NCBI GenBank assembly: GCA_045648505.1
Contig: JAZROD010000027.1
Coordinates: forward strand, 4,028 to 68,027
DNA length: 64,000 nucleotides
Source: RGIG8700 sp045648505
Lineage (GTDB): Bacteria > Bacillota > Clostridia > RGIG6154
Direction of reading: 5' to 3'
Shown: positions 1 to 8,703 of the stretch, one piece after another
Layout: every line of letters starts with the position of its first letter
Numbering within the stretch: position 1 is the stretch's first letter
The notes under the pieces: generated by a model
The model's database searches: none
What the model saw: the letters and a program-made list of their open reading frames with translations, nothing else
What the model was told of the DNA's origin: nothing
Program-made: the position numbers and the translations under genes

Positions 1-1
1 A

Positions 2-37
2 GCAATAGATATTTCAGAGTGGACAAAGCCTGAATAA
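2..37 (+). CDS. C-terminal end of an upstream gene (possibly rsfS)
   Basis: An open frame enters from the left edge and ends at TAA 35-37, giving the tail AIDISEWTKPE. The stop lies 19 bases before leuS with no terminator between, so it is probably co-transcribed with leuS. In many Clostridia the gene before leuS is the ribosome silencing factor RsfS, and a tail of this kind would fit it. That identity is inferred from gene order and a few residues only. Confidence 0.45.
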   Translation, partial: AIDISEWTKPE

Positions 38-56
38 ATTAAGGGGGAACTTTAAA

Positions 57-2468
57 ATGGATTATAATTTTCAGGAAATAGAAAAGAAATGGCAAGCATA
101 CTGGGACGAAAACGAAACCTTTAAATGCGGTACAGATTTCTCAAAACCAAAATTCTACGGTCTTGTTGAATTCCCATATCCGTCAGGACACGGTCTTCAC
201 GTTGGCCACCCAAGAAGCTACACAGCTCTTGATATTGTAGCAAGAAAAAAGAGAATGGACGGCTACAATGTTCTTTATCCTATGGGATGGGATGCTTTTG
301 GTCTTCCAACTGAAAACTTTGCTATTAAAAATAAAATTCATCCAAGAATTGTTACAGAAAACAATGTTGCAAACTTTAAAAGACAGTTAAAGAGCATTGG
401 TTTCTCTTTTGACTGGTCAAAAGAAGTTAACACAACTGACCCAAACTATTTTAAGTGGACACAGTGGATTTTCTTAAAACTTTTTGAAAAAGGCCTTGCA
501 TACAAAACAGAAATGCCTGTTAACTGGTGCACAAGCTGTAAAGTTGGTCTTGCAAACGAAGAAGTTGTTAACGGCGTTTGTGAAAGATGCGGCGGCGAAG
601 TTGTTCAGAAATTAAGAAGCCAGTGGATGCTTAAAATCACAGAATATGCTGAAAGACTTATTGACGATTTAGATGATCTTGATTTTATCGAAAAAGTTAA
701 AACACAGCAGAAAAACTGGATTGGCAGAAGCGAAGGTGCTGAAGTTGACTTCACACTTACCTGCGGAGAAAAATTAAGAGTTTACACCACAAGATGCGAC
801 ACTCTTTATGGTGCAACATATATGGTTATTTCTCCTGAACATCCATACATTGAAAAATTTGCAGATTTAATTGAAAACCTTGACGAAATCAAGGCTTATC
901 AGCTTGAAGCTGCCCGTAAATCAGAATTTGAAAGAACAGAGCTTGCAAAAGAAAAAACAGGTGTTGAAATTAAGGGCATAAGAGCAATCAACCCTATTAC
1001 AGGCAAAGAAATTCCTGTATTTATTTCAGACTATGTTTTAATGACATACGGTACAGGTGCTATTATGGCTGTTCCTGCTCACGATACAAGAGACTGGGAA
1101 TTTGCTAAAAAGTTCAACCTTCCTATTATTCAGGTTGTTGCAGGCGATGATGTTGACCTTGATAAAGAAGCTTTCACAGATGTTGCAGAAGGTACACTTA
1201 TCAATTCAGATATTTTAAACGGTCTTTCTGTTAAAGAAGCAATCGCAAAAATGATTGCTCATCTTGAAGCAAACGGAATCGGCACAAAGAAAGTTAACTA
1301 TAAACTTCGTGACTGGGTATTCTCAAGACAGAGATACTGGGGCGAACCAATTCCACTTGTTAAGTGTGAAAAATGCGGATATGTTGCTCTTCCTGAAGAC
1401 CAGCTTCCATTAACACTTCCTGAAGTTGAAAGCTATGAACCTACAGATGACGGTAAATCACCACTTGCAAATATCAGAGAATGGGTTGAAACAACTTGTC
1501 CTTGCTGCGGTGGTAAAGCTGAAAGAGAAACAGATACAATGCCACAGTGGGCTGGTTCATCATGGTATTTCTTAAGATATATTGACCCATCAAACACAGA
1601 TGCTTTAGCATCAAAAGAACTTCTTGATTACTGGCTTCCAATCGACTGGTATAACGGTGGTATGGAACATACAACACTCCATCTCCTTTACTCAAGATTC
1701 TGGCACAAGTTCCTTTATGATATCGGCGTAGTTTCAACAAAAGAGCCTTATGCAAAGAGAACAAGCCACGGTATGATTCTTGGTGAAAACGGCGAAAAGA
1801 TGTCTAAATCAAGAGGAAATGTTGTAAATCCTGACGATATCGTAAATAATTACGGTGCAGATACATTCAGAACTTATGAAATGTTCATCGGTGCATTTGA
1901 TGTTGCAACTCCTTGGTCAGAACAGGGCGTTAAAGGTTGCTATAACTTTATGAAGAGAGTATGGGGACTTCTTGACATTGTTTCAAATGAAGAAGGAATT
2001 TCAGCAGACCTTGAAATCGCAGTAAACAAAGCAATTAAAAAGGTATCAGATGACATTGAAAAAATGAAGTTCAATACAGCAATTGCAACTTTAATGGCAC
2101 TTATCAATGATTTCTACAAAAAGAAATCAGTTACAAAGGGCGAACTTAAAGCTTTCTTACAGCTTCTTAACCCAACTGCTCCTCATATCACAGAAGAAAT
2201 GTGGCAGGTTGCAGGTTTTGAAGGTACAATTGCAGGAACACCTTGGCCATCTTATGATGAATCAAAAACAGTTGATGCAACAGTTGAAGTAGTTCTTCAG
2301 ATTAACGGTAAAATCAGAGACAAGCTTCAGCTTCCACAGGGGCTTTCAAAAGAAGAACTTGAAAAATTCGCATTCGAAAGCGAAAAAATCAAGGCTCTTA
2401 CCGAAGGAAAGCAGATTGTAAAAATAATAGTAGTACCTAATAAACTCGTAAATGTTGTTGTTAAGTAA
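57..2468 (+). CDS. leuS: Leucyl-tRNA synthetase
   Basis: Charges tRNA-Leu with leucine in the cytoplasm (class Ia synthetase). The 803-residue length is normal for bacterial LeuRS. The HIGH-type motif is HVGH at residues 48-51, inside the usual PYPSG context, and the KMSKS loop is at 581-585. Between them lie a zinc-knuckle-like CTSC...CERC segment, the CP1 editing domain and a second CEKC...CPCC cysteine set before the WAGSSWYFLRY segment. The C-terminus is the tRNA-binding part. The start ATG is preceded by AAGGGGG about 10 bases upstream. The gene follows another reading frame by 19 bases, so its promoter is outside the window. An intrinsic terminator follows directly. Confidence 0.98.
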   Translation: MDYNFQEIEKKWQAYWDENETFKCGTDFSKPKFYGLVEFPYPSGHGLHVGHPRSYTALDIVARKKRMDGYNVLYPMGWDAFGLPTENFAIKNKIHPRIVTENNVANFKRQLKSIGFSFDWSKEVNTTDPNYFKWTQWIFLKLFEKGLAYKTEMPVNWCTSCKVGLANEEVVNGVCERCGGEVVQKLRSQWMLKITEYAERLIDDLDDLDFIEKVKTQQKNWIGRSEGAEVDFTLTCGEKLRVYTTRCDTLYGATYMVISPEHPYIEKFADLIENLDEIKAYQLEAARKSEFERTELAKEKTGVEIKGIRAINPITGKEIPVFISDYVLMTYGTGAIMAVPAHDTRDWEFAKKFNLPIIQVVAGDDVDLDKEAFTDVAEGTLINSDILNGLSVKEAIAKMIAHLEANGIGTKKVNYKLRDWVFSRQRYWGEPIPLVKCEKCGYVALPEDQLPLTLPEVESYEPTDDGKSPLANIREWVETTCPCCGGKAERETDTMPQWAGSSWYFLRYIDPSNTDALASKELLDYWLPIDWYNGGMEHTTLHLLYSRFWHKFLYDIGVVSTKEPYAKRTSHGMILGENGEKMSKSRGNVVNPDDIVNNYGADTFRTYEMFIGAFDVATPWSEQGVKGCYNFMKRVWGLLDIVSNEEGISADLEIAVNKAIKKVSDDIEKMKFNTAIATLMALINDFYKKKSVTKGELKAFLQLLNPTAPHITEEMWQVAGFEGTIAGTPWPSYDESKTVDATVEVVLQINGKIRDKLQLPQGLSKEELEKFAFESEKIKALTEGKQIVKIIVVPNKLVNVVVK

Positions 2469-2482
2469 AATCGGGCTAGAGC

Positions 2483-2515
2483 ATAGAGCACACCAAAGGG
2501 TGTGCTCTATTTTTT
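2483..2515 (+). terminator. Intrinsic terminator of leuS
   Basis: Stem ATAGAGCACACC / GGTGTGCTCTAT with a short AAA-containing loop, then a T run. A second palindromic repeat element begins at the end of the T run (2517). Confidence 0.9.
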
Positions 2516-2516
2516 A

Positions 2517-2573
2517 ATAACCGCCATGCTTATGTACACAAAGTACACTACGCAGGCGGTTATCAAAATCTAT
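2517..2573. repeat. Palindromic element, copy 1 (terminator-associated)
   Basis: Outer arms ATAACCGCC (2517-2525) and GGCGGTTAT (2555-2563) are perfectly complementary and extend inward by TGC/GCA around one unpaired A. The apex is TGTAC (2533-2537), loop ACAAA, GTACA (2543-2547). A tail TATCAAAATCTAT follows the right arm. It shares apex and tail with copies at 46.3 and 46.4 kb, while the arm sequence differs. It starts on the T run of the leuS terminator. Confidence 0.8.
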
Positions 2574-2605
2574 CACCAATTTTTCTTGCAACAATAACAA
2601 AAAAA

Positions 2606-2623
2606 GAAACCGCGTGCGGTTTC
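2606..2623 (-). terminator. Second, distal terminator for the HU-glnN unit
   Basis: Perfect GAAACCGC / GCGGTTTC stem. Read on the minus strand it is followed by a T-rich tract, so it can back up the terminator at 2663-2687. Confidence 0.6.
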
Positions 2624-2630
2624 AACATTC

Positions 2631-2661
2631 ATTGTGCATTGTGCATTGTGAATTGTGAATT
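2631..2661. repeat. Tandem heptamer repeat ATTGTG(C/A), copy 1
   Basis: Four tandem 7-base units: ATTGTGC, ATTGTGC, ATTGTGA, ATTGTGA. Similar arrays occur at 9861-9888 and 46597-46627. All three lie in intergenic DNA beside the palindromic elements. Confidence 0.8.
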
Positions 2662-2662
2662 A

Positions 2663-2687
2663 AAAAAGTGTCCCGAAGGACACTTTT
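2663..2687. terminator. Bidirectional terminator, mainly for glnN
   Basis: AAAAAGTGTCC / GGACACTTTTT stem with a CGAA loop and A/T tracts on both sides. It lies 2 bases beyond the glnN stop codon on the minus strand. Confidence 0.85.
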
Positions 2688-2689
2688 TA

Positions 2690-4783
2690 TTATTGTACTC
2701 CAAAGAGTAAGTCTGCATAGCTTGGATATGGCCAATAGGTGCGGTCTGTGATGCATTCTGCTTCGTCTGCCGCAGCTCTTAATTCATCCATAACAGGAAG
2801 TGCCTTGTCCTTGAACATTGTTGCAAGAGTAAGAGCGTCTTTGCCTGTTGCTTCTTCAAGGATTTTTTCAAGTTCTGCAATTTTATTAACCATAACTTCT
2901 TCAAGAGAAGAAAGCTTTTCAAGGGTTTCTTCTTCATAAGTGCATTTGATTGCTTTTGAAACAGCTTTCTTTGAAAGAACGCATTTGCTTAACTTTCCTG
3001 AGAATTTTGAAATTGCAGGAAGAATGTCCTTTTGTGCCATATCAATCATAGTTAAGATTTCAATGTTGATTGCTTTTGAATAGCTTTCAAGCATAATTTC
3101 ACATCTTGCTCTCATTTCAGGCTCTGTGAAAACCTTATGTTCTGTGAAGAGCTTAATGTTCTTTTCATCAATGAAGTGAGGGATTGCATCAGGAGTTGTC
3201 TTTAAGTTTGAAAGACCTCTGCCTTCTGCCTCTTTAATCCAGGCATCGTCATAGCCGTTGCCGTTAAAGAGAATTCTCTTATGTTCTTTGATTGTTTTTA
3301 CGATTAATGTATGGAGTGCATCTGAAATATCTTCTTTTGTGCTTTCCATATAATCTGCAAACTGCTTTAACACTTCTGCAACTGCTGTATTTAAAACAAC
3401 ATTTGCATCTGAAATTGAAGCAGATGAACCAAGCATTCTGAACTCAAACTTATTACCTGTGAAGGCAAAAGGTGAAGTTCTGTTTCTGTCGGTTGTATCT
3501 TTTGGAAATCTTGGGAGTGTGTGAACTCCGATTTTCATTGTAACCTTTTCTTTAGCATCGTAGGCAGAATCATTTTCAATTGATTCTAAAATTTCCATAA
3601 GCTCGTCACCAAGGAACATTGAAACAACTGCCGGTGGTGCTTCGCTTGCACCGAGTCTGTGGTCGTTTCCTGCTGATGCAACAGAAATACGAAGTAAATC
3701 CTGATAATCGTCAACAGCCTTGATAACTGCACAAAGGAATAATAAGAACTGTGCATTGTCATAAGGTGTTTCGCCCGGATCTAAAAGGTTTTTGCCGTTA
3801 TTTGTTGAAATAGACCAGTTGTTGTGCTTACCTGAACCGTTAACGCCATCAAATGGTTTTTCGTGGAGAAGGCAAACAAGGTTGTGCTTCTTTGCAATTC
3901 TCTGCATAAGCTCCATAGTAAGCTGATTATGGTCTGTTGCAATATTTGTTGTTGTGAAGATTGGCGCAAGCTCGTGCTGAGCAGGGGCAACCTCGTTGTG
4001 TTCTGTTTTTGCAAGAATTCCAAGCTTCCAGAGTTCATTGTCAAGCTCTGTCATAAAGTCTGCAATTCTTGATTTGATTGTGCCATAGTAATGGTCATCA
4101 AGCTCCTGTCTTTTAGGAGGCTTTGCACCAAAAAGTGTTCTGCCTGCAAAGATAAGGTCAGGACGCTTGTCATACATATCTTTTTCAATTAAGAAATATT
4201 CCTGTTCAGGACCAACTGTTGTTTTAACAGAAGTAACAGAAGTGTTACCAAGAAGAGTTAAAACTCTCATTGTCTGCTTGTTGATTGCTTCCATTGAACG
4301 AAGAAGCGGAGTTTTCTTATCAAGTGCTTCACCGCCATATGAGCAAAAAGCAGTTGGAATGCAAAGGGTTTTTCCTTTGATAAAGGCATAGGATGTAGGA
4401 TCCCAGGTAGTATATCCTCTTGCTTCGTAGGTTTCACGAAGACCTCCTGAAGGGAAGCTTGACGCATCTGATTCACCTTTAACAAGCTCTTTTCCTGAAA
4501 ACTCCATAATAACACTATCATCACCGTTTGGTGTGATAAAGCTATCGTGTTTTTCGGCGGTAATACCTGTCATTGGCTGGAACCAATGAGTGAAGTGAGT
4601 TGCACCGTTTTCAATAGCCCAGTCCTTCATTGAGTTTGCAACAACATGGGCAATGTTGATATCAAGGCGCTTACCGTCTTTAATTGTTTTTTGCAGAGCT
4701 TTGTAGGTTTCTTTAGGGAGTCTTTCCCTCATAACTGTGTCATTAAAAACCTTTGATGCAAAAATTTCTGATATACTGCTCAT
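2690..4783 (-). CDS. glnN: Type III glutamine synthetase
   Basis: Makes glutamine from glutamate, ammonia and ATP. The 697-residue length matches the large GSIII family, not the roughly 450-residue GSI. Recognisable family blocks are FDGVNGSGKHNNWS, the active-site region with EVAPAQHELAPIF, and GNDHRLGASEAPP. The start ATG has AAGGAG on the minus strand 7 bases upstream. It begins 10 bases after the HU gene with no terminator between, so it is probably read from the HU promoter at 5129-5157. No nitrogen-response site was identified. Pairing of HU with GSIII in one transcript is unusual. Confidence 0.97.
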   Translation of the reverse strand: MSSISEIFASKVFNDTVMRERLPKETYKALQKTIKDGKRLDINIAHVVANSMKDWAIENGATHFTHWFQPMTGITAEKHDSFITPNGDDSVIMEFSGKELVKGESDASSFPSGGLRETYEARGYTTWDPTSYAFIKGKTLCIPTAFCSYGGEALDKKTPLLRSMEAINKQTMRVLTLLGNTSVTSVKTTVGPEQEYFLIEKDMYDKRPDLIFAGRTLFGAKPPKRQELDDHYYGTIKSRIADFMTELDNELWKLGILAKTEHNEVAPAQHELAPIFTTTNIATDHNQLTMELMQRIAKKHNLVCLLHEKPFDGVNGSGKHNNWSISTNNGKNLLDPGETPYDNAQFLLFLCAVIKAVDDYQDLLRISVASAGNDHRLGASEAPPAVVSMFLGDELMEILESIENDSAYDAKEKVTMKIGVHTLPRFPKDTTDRNRTSPFAFTGNKFEFRMLGSSASISDANVVLNTAVAEVLKQFADYMESTKEDISDALHTLIVKTIKEHKRILFNGNGYDDAWIKEAEGRGLSNLKTTPDAIPHFIDEKNIKLFTEHKVFTEPEMRARCEIMLESYSKAINIEILTMIDMAQKDILPAISKFSGKLSKCVLSKKAVSKAIKCTYEEETLEKLSSLEEVMVNKIAELEKILEEATGKDALTLATMFKDKALPVMDELRAAADEAECITDRTYWPYPSYADLLFGVQ

Positions 4784-4793
4784 TTTCTTCTCC

Positions 4794-5072
4794 TTATTTT
4801 CCTGAAACTTTTTCTCTCAAAACAATTCCCGGTTTAAAGCAAGGCTGTTTGCTTCCTTTAACAACCTCAACCTTGTTTGTTGCCGGATTGAAGCAGTTTC
4901 TTTCTTTATATTCTCTGACTTCAAACTTACCAAAGCCGAAGAGCATAACATCTTCGCCCTTAGCCAATGCTTCAGTAATAGTGTCGAGCATACTTTCCAA
5001 TACTAACATGCAGTCTTTTTTAGTGATACCGCATTTTTCACTTACAAGTCCTACCAATTCATTTTTCTTCAT
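4794..5072 (-). CDS. HU-family nucleoid DNA-binding protein
   Basis: A 92-residue HU/IHF-fold protein, the normal length, that bends DNA and organises the nucleoid as a dimer. The N-terminus (MKKNELVGLVSEKCG) and the beta-arm region with FGKFEVREYKERNCFNPATN are typical, though the usual RxGRNPxTG arm reads ERNCFNPATNK. A strong promoter lies 57 bases upstream. The gene is first in a minus-strand unit with glnN. It could be one of several HU paralogues; IHF is less likely in Bacillota. Confidence 0.93.
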   Translation of the reverse strand: MKKNELVGLVSEKCGITKKDCMLVLESMLDTITEALAKGEDVMLFGFGKFEVREYKERNCFNPATNKVEVVKGSKQPCFKPGIVLREKVSGK

Positions 5073-5128
5073 ACTGATTTCTCCTTAGCTGTAAAAATTG
5101 GTGTAATCCACCGTTGTAAACTTACTTT

Positions 5129-5157
5129 ATAATAGCACAATTGTAAATATTAGTCAA
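5129..5157 (-). promoter_or_regulatory. Promoter of HU-glnN
   Basis: On the minus strand: -35 TTGACT (5157-5152), 17 bp spacer, -10 TATTAT (5134-5129). Nothing else upstream could drive the unit. Confidence 0.8.
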
Positions 5158-5170
5158 TAAAAAAAGACCT

Positions 5171-5194
5171 AAAAGTGCGAAATATCGCACTTTT
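5171..5194 (-). terminator. Terminator of the SLH deacetylase gene
   Basis: AAAAGTGCGA / TCGCACTTTT stem, followed on the minus strand by AGGTC and a T7 run. It lies 17 bases after the stop codon. Confidence 0.8.
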
Positions 5195-5210
5195 AAGCCA
5201 TATTTTTGCT

Positions 5211-6752
5211 TTAAAAGGTAATTTCTGCAGTTTCTTTGTCTGGTAAAAGATTAAAGATAACAAATCCATCTTTTACATCAACTGTCTGTTTTTTTGATTT
5301 TATGGTAACTGTAGCAGATAAAACTCCCGCAGGTGCTTTAACTTTTATTGTTACAGGCATATCGAATTTTTTATCGTCAAGAGTGTCTGTTAATGTAACT
5401 TTAACCTTTGTTTCGTCGCCTTCAACAGTTAAAGTGGCATTTTGTTTTTCATAGATGTATTTAACTGCTTCATCCATTGTTGCAAACCACATTTTGTCTT
5501 TATAAGTACTTGCTTCTTTAAAGAATGCTTCTGCAGTTTCTGATGGAGGACAGTACTCGCCACCATCAAAGCCGTGCCACATCTGGATGTGCCATAAATT
5601 ATCTTCATAAGCTTCATTAAGAGCTTCCATAAGAGCAGTAGTGTCGGTGGTGTTTCTTACAACGAAGGAAGCAAGGTTAAACATAACTGCCTGTTTTGGA
5701 GAAATAGGATTAAGACCCTTTCCGCTACCTGAACGGTTAGCATAGATAACATCTTTAACAACATCGTATCTGCTGACAGGACCTGTGTAAGGTGTTGCAT
5801 ATGTAAGGAATGTAGCATTTGGGAAAAACCTCTGCAAATCCTGCATAGCTTCAACTGTTTCGTGGTAATACTCTTCATCATTAAGGTCGGTGATTTTTGT
5901 ATGGGTGTAACCGTGGCAACCCACAGACATATAACCTCCTCTTATAAGATTGCTCCAGGTAACTGCAGGAAAGTCTGCAACATCAGCGGTTCTTACAGGA
6001 ATATATGAGGTAAACTTAAAGCCGTATTTTCTCGCAAAATTATTCATTGTAACTGCGTGGTTTATGATACCGTCATCAAGTGTTATTGTGAAAATACCGC
6101 TTTTGTCATCCTTAACTTCAGCAATTTCTGCTTTTGGAACATATTTTTCGCTTATGCCTGTAACTTCTGTGAATTTCTCTGTTGTGAAAACATTGTCTTT
6201 TGCAAGCTTCTGATAAAGCTTTTCTTCATTACCTTTTGTGAAGGTGTTTAAAGCAGAGAAACAAATATCTACCATATCGCCTCTTGTGAATTTTGAGGAA
6301 GCGGATACAGAAATGCCAAGTTCTTTTGCAAAATCAACTGATTTTTCCCAGTTGAAGTCACCTTCTGCATCTTTATAGTTCATTGCTCTTAAAATAAGAG
6401 TAACAAACTGATTTGCAGTTATAAGGTCATTTGGTGCAAACTCTTTTTCAGAAACACCTTTTGTTATACCCTTTTCAAGTGCATAACCAACATAAGGATT
6501 CATCCAGCTGTCAGTATCCTCAAAGCTGTGAGAATAGTTTTTTTCAAGTGCTTCGGCTTCTCCGCCCAGAACTCTTACAACAGTAACAATAGCTTCAACA
6601 CGGGAAGCTTCTCTTTCAAGCTCAAAGCCTTTGTCTGTTCCTTTGAAAAGATTAAGCTCTTTAAGCATTTGGGCATTTTTCTGTGAATCTGCAAGAGCAG
6701 TCATTGAAAAAAGCATAACAAATGCTAAAATAAGGCAAATTATTCTTTTCAT
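5211..6752 (-). CDS. SLH-anchored polysaccharide deacetylase-like protein
   Basis: A secreted 513-residue protein. Residues 1-21 are a signal peptide ending in ALA. Residues about 28-200 hold S-layer-homology-like units (for example DSWMNPYVGYALEKGITKG), which would attach it to the cell wall. From about residue 220 a NodB-type deacetylase domain begins with TLDDG in place of TFDDG, and a CHGYTHTKI segment supplies the metal-binding histidines. The C-terminal roughly 70 residues look like an all-beta domain. Likely substrates are peptidoglycan or a wall polysaccharide; this is inferred. Its ATG overlaps the stop of the CapA-like gene (ATGA), with GGAGA inside the end of that gene, so the two are translationally coupled. 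Confidence 0.85.
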   Translation of the reverse strand: MKRIICLILAFVMLFSMTALADSQKNAQMLKELNLFKGTDKGFELEREASRVEAIVTVVRVLGGEAEALEKNYSHSFEDTDSWMNPYVGYALEKGITKGVSEKEFAPNDLITANQFVTLILRAMNYKDAEGDFNWEKSVDFAKELGISVSASSKFTRGDMVDICFSALNTFTKGNEEKLYQKLAKDNVFTTEKFTEVTGISEKYVPKAEIAEVKDDKSGIFTITLDDGIINHAVTMNNFARKYGFKFTSYIPVRTADVADFPAVTWSNLIRGGYMSVGCHGYTHTKITDLNDEEYYHETVEAMQDLQRFFPNATFLTYATPYTGPVSRYDVVKDVIYANRSGSGKGLNPISPKQAVMFNLASFVVRNTTDTTALMEALNEAYEDNLWHIQMWHGFDGGEYCPPSETAEAFFKEASTYKDKMWFATMDEAVKYIYEKQNATLTVEGDETKVKVTLTDTLDDKKFDMPVTIKVKAPAGVLSATVTIKSKKQTVDVKDGFVIFNLLPDKETAEITF

Positions 6753-7906
6753 ATTAGTTCAATCTCCTGAAGCTTTCTGATAAGAGGAACTCTTTCTTTT
6801 GCTTCTTCAAATCTGCATTCATAAGCCATATTGAGCATATTTCTTACAACCTCGTTATGTGCTTCGCAATTAAATACATTTTTAACTTTGACAATGTCCT
6901 TCTGAACATTGCTTGTAAGAGCTTCTTCTGTATAAGAAGAGAGAGCATTTGCATAGTGAAGCTGTGTTGTGCACCATGCGTCAAACCATTTTGTTATTTC
7001 TTCCATATCTTCTAATGGTTTGTTTAAAACTTCCATATATCTGAAGAAGGATTCTTTTTCTTCACCGTCTAACATATAGTGACCTTCAAAGTCAAATTTG
7101 TATGGGTGGAGTTCAAGCTTTGCACCGTCTTCTGTGAAATCTACCATTGAAAGGTAGCCGTAGTTCCATGATTTAAGACTGCTTCTGTTTGCAGGGAAGT
7201 AGAAATTACCCATACTGTAAACAATAGGCTTGCCGTTATACATTTCATAGCCCTGTGGACAGTGTGTGTGCATTGCAATAACTGCTTCTGCACCGATATC
7301 AATGAAATGTCTGTAAAGCTCAACCTTGCCTGGTGATGGGATAGGGTTTGTTTCGTTTCCGCCGTGGAAATATACAACAGGCTTCTGACCTGCTTTAACT
7401 GCCTTTAAAATTTCTCTTGTAACATAACCAAGCTTAAAGCCTGCTGTACCAGATTCGTTTGTTTTAGCAGCACCGAATTCATTTTCGCAAACCGCAAAAA
7501 CTGCAACCTTTATACCGTCTTTTTCAAGAACTGCAGGAGCATAAGCTTCGTCAAGATTTTTACCTGCACCGATAACCTGATATCCTGAAGCTTTAAGCAT
7601 ATCCATTGTGTGGAACATAATGCCTTCATCAAAATCCTTGGTGTGGTTGTTTGCAATTCCCACAACATCAGGATTTAATGTGTGTATGTATTCAATAAAA
7701 TTATCTTCGGAAATAAGGTTAGGACCTGTTTTTGTAATAGGATTTCCATTTTCTCTTTCACCAAAAACATTTTCAAGATTCACAACTTTGAAATCTGCAG
7801 TTTTGAAAACATCTGCAGCTCCTTTTAAAGACTGCTGTGCCTTTTCTTTACCGGGGAAGCCTTCTAAATAGTTAAAGGACATATCTGCGCCAAAAATAAT
7901 TTTCAT
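6749..7906 (-). CDS. CapA-family metallophosphatase-like protein
   Basis: 385 residues with the CapA/PgsA-type calcineurin-like fold: N-terminal GADMSFNYLEG, then VVNLENVFGE, GIANNHTKDF, a YFHGGNE segment, AMHTHCPQGYE and VYSMGNFYF. In poly-gamma-glutamate systems CapA-type proteins act in polymer export, and many relatives of unknown role exist. No signal peptide is evident. I start at 7906 because AGGAGAG lies 8 bases before this ATG; a longer frame back to 7945 lacks a ribosome site and overlaps the promoter. It is first in a two-gene unit with the SLH deacetylase. No PgsB/PgsC genes are nearby, so the exact role is open. Confidence 0.85.
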   Translation of the reverse strand: MKIIFGADMSFNYLEGFPGKEKAQQSLKGAADVFKTADFKVVNLENVFGERENGNPITKTGPNLISEDNFIEYIHTLNPDVVGIANNHTKDFDEGIMFHTMDMLKASGYQVIGAGKNLDEAYAPAVLEKDGIKVAVFAVCENEFGAAKTNESGTAGFKLGYVTREILKAVKAGQKPVVYFHGGNETNPIPSPGKVELYRHFIDIGAEAVIAMHTHCPQGYEMYNGKPIVYSMGNFYFPANRSSLKSWNYGYLSMVDFTEDGAKLELHPYKFDFEGHYMLDGEEKESFFRYMEVLNKPLEDMEEITKWFDAWCTTQLHYANALSSYTEEALTSNVQKDIVKVKNVFNCEAHNEVVRNMLNMAYECRFEEAKERVPLIRKLQEIELI

Positions 7907-7935
7907 AATATAACTCTCCTGTGTGGTTTTTGTTA

Positions 7936-7965
7936 AGTATATCACTTTGAAAGAATATGTGTCAA
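7936..7965 (-). promoter_or_regulatory. Promoter of the CapA-like / SLH deacetylase unit
   Basis: Minus strand: TTGACA (7965-7960), 18 bp spacer, TATACT (7941-7936). Confidence 0.8.
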
Positions 7966-7973
7966 TGTTTTTC

Positions 7974-8002
7974 TTGCATAAATAACGGCAATTTGATATA
8001 CT
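7974..8002 (+). promoter_or_regulatory. Promoter of the SDR-HAD pair
   Basis: TTGCAT (7974-7979), 17 bp spacer, TATACT (7997-8002). It is arranged back-to-back with the promoter at 7936-7965. Confidence 0.75.
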
Positions 8003-8022
8003 TTAATCAAGGATGTGAAGAA

Positions 8023-8703
8023 ATGAAAATTGCAATAGTAACTGGTGCATCAAAAGGCATCGGAAAAGAAATAAAAAATACACTTGAAAATAACGGATAT
8101 ACTGTAGTAGGAACATATAACAAAACAGAAACAGAAGGTCTTATAAAGTGTGACCTTTCAAAGCCTGAAGAAATAAAAAAGCTTGTTGAAAACACAGTAA
8201 AAACTTACGGAAAAATTGACCTTGTTGTCAACTGTGGCGGAGTATCACTTTGTGGTGTTATTCAGGACATTTCCGAAGAAGAAATTTCTTATTTAACAGA
8301 TGTGAATTTAAAAGCACCGTATTTTATGGCAAAATATGTGGCAGATTCTATGATTAAAAACGGTTCGGGTTCAATTATAAACATTTCATCAGTATGGGGA
8401 AATGTTGGCGCTTCCTGTGAAGTTATGTATAGTGCCACAAAAGGCGGAATAAACACTATGACAAAAGCCCTTGCAAAAGAACTTGCACCATCAAACATAA
8501 GAGTAAATGCGGTTGCACCGGGCGTGATTAAAACAGATATGTTAAACTGCTATACAGAAGAAGATTTAAAAGAGCTTGCACAGGAAACACCACTTGGCAG
8601 ACTGGGAAGCTGTAAAGATGTGGCAAAAGCTGTTTTATTTCTTGCAGAAGCGGATTTTGTAACAGGGCAGATTTTAACTGTAGACGGAGGCTTTGCCTTA
8701 TGA
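8023..8703 (+). CDS. Short-chain dehydrogenase/reductase (FabG-like)
   Basis: A 226-residue classical SDR using NAD(P)H. The nucleotide-binding TGASKGIG is at residues 7-14, the NCGG segment follows, and the catalytic Ser...YSATK set is in the middle, ending with a VDGG motif typical of FabG-type reductases. I place the start at 8023, after AAGGATG, because a longer frame to 7957 runs through the promoter. A fatty-acid role is not supported because no other fab genes are near. It overlaps the HAD gene by ATGA, so the two products are made together. Confidence 0.88.
   Translation: MKIAIVTGASKGIGKEIKNTLENNGYTVVGTYNKTETEGLIKCDLSKPEEIKKLVENTVKTYGKIDLVVNCGGVSLCGVIQDISEEEISYLTDVNLKAPYFMAKYVADSMIKNGSGSIINISSVWGNVGASCEVMYSATKGGINTMTKALAKELAPSNIRVNAVAPGVIKTDMLNCYTEEDLKELAQETPLGRLGSCKDVAKAVLFLAEADFVTGQILTVDGGFAL

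Noticed and set aside
1..56. T-box leader of leuS
   Set aside because: The region is too short and reads through as the end of another gene; no T-box AGGGTGGNACCGCG motif or terminator is present.
4753..5088. 111-codon plus-strand frame over the HU gene
   Set aside because: It is antisense to HU, whose identity is clear, and has no ribosome site.
5211..7906. Poly-gamma-glutamate (pgsBCA) operon
   Set aside because: Only a CapA-like gene is present; PgsB and PgsC are missing and the partner is an SLH deacetylase.
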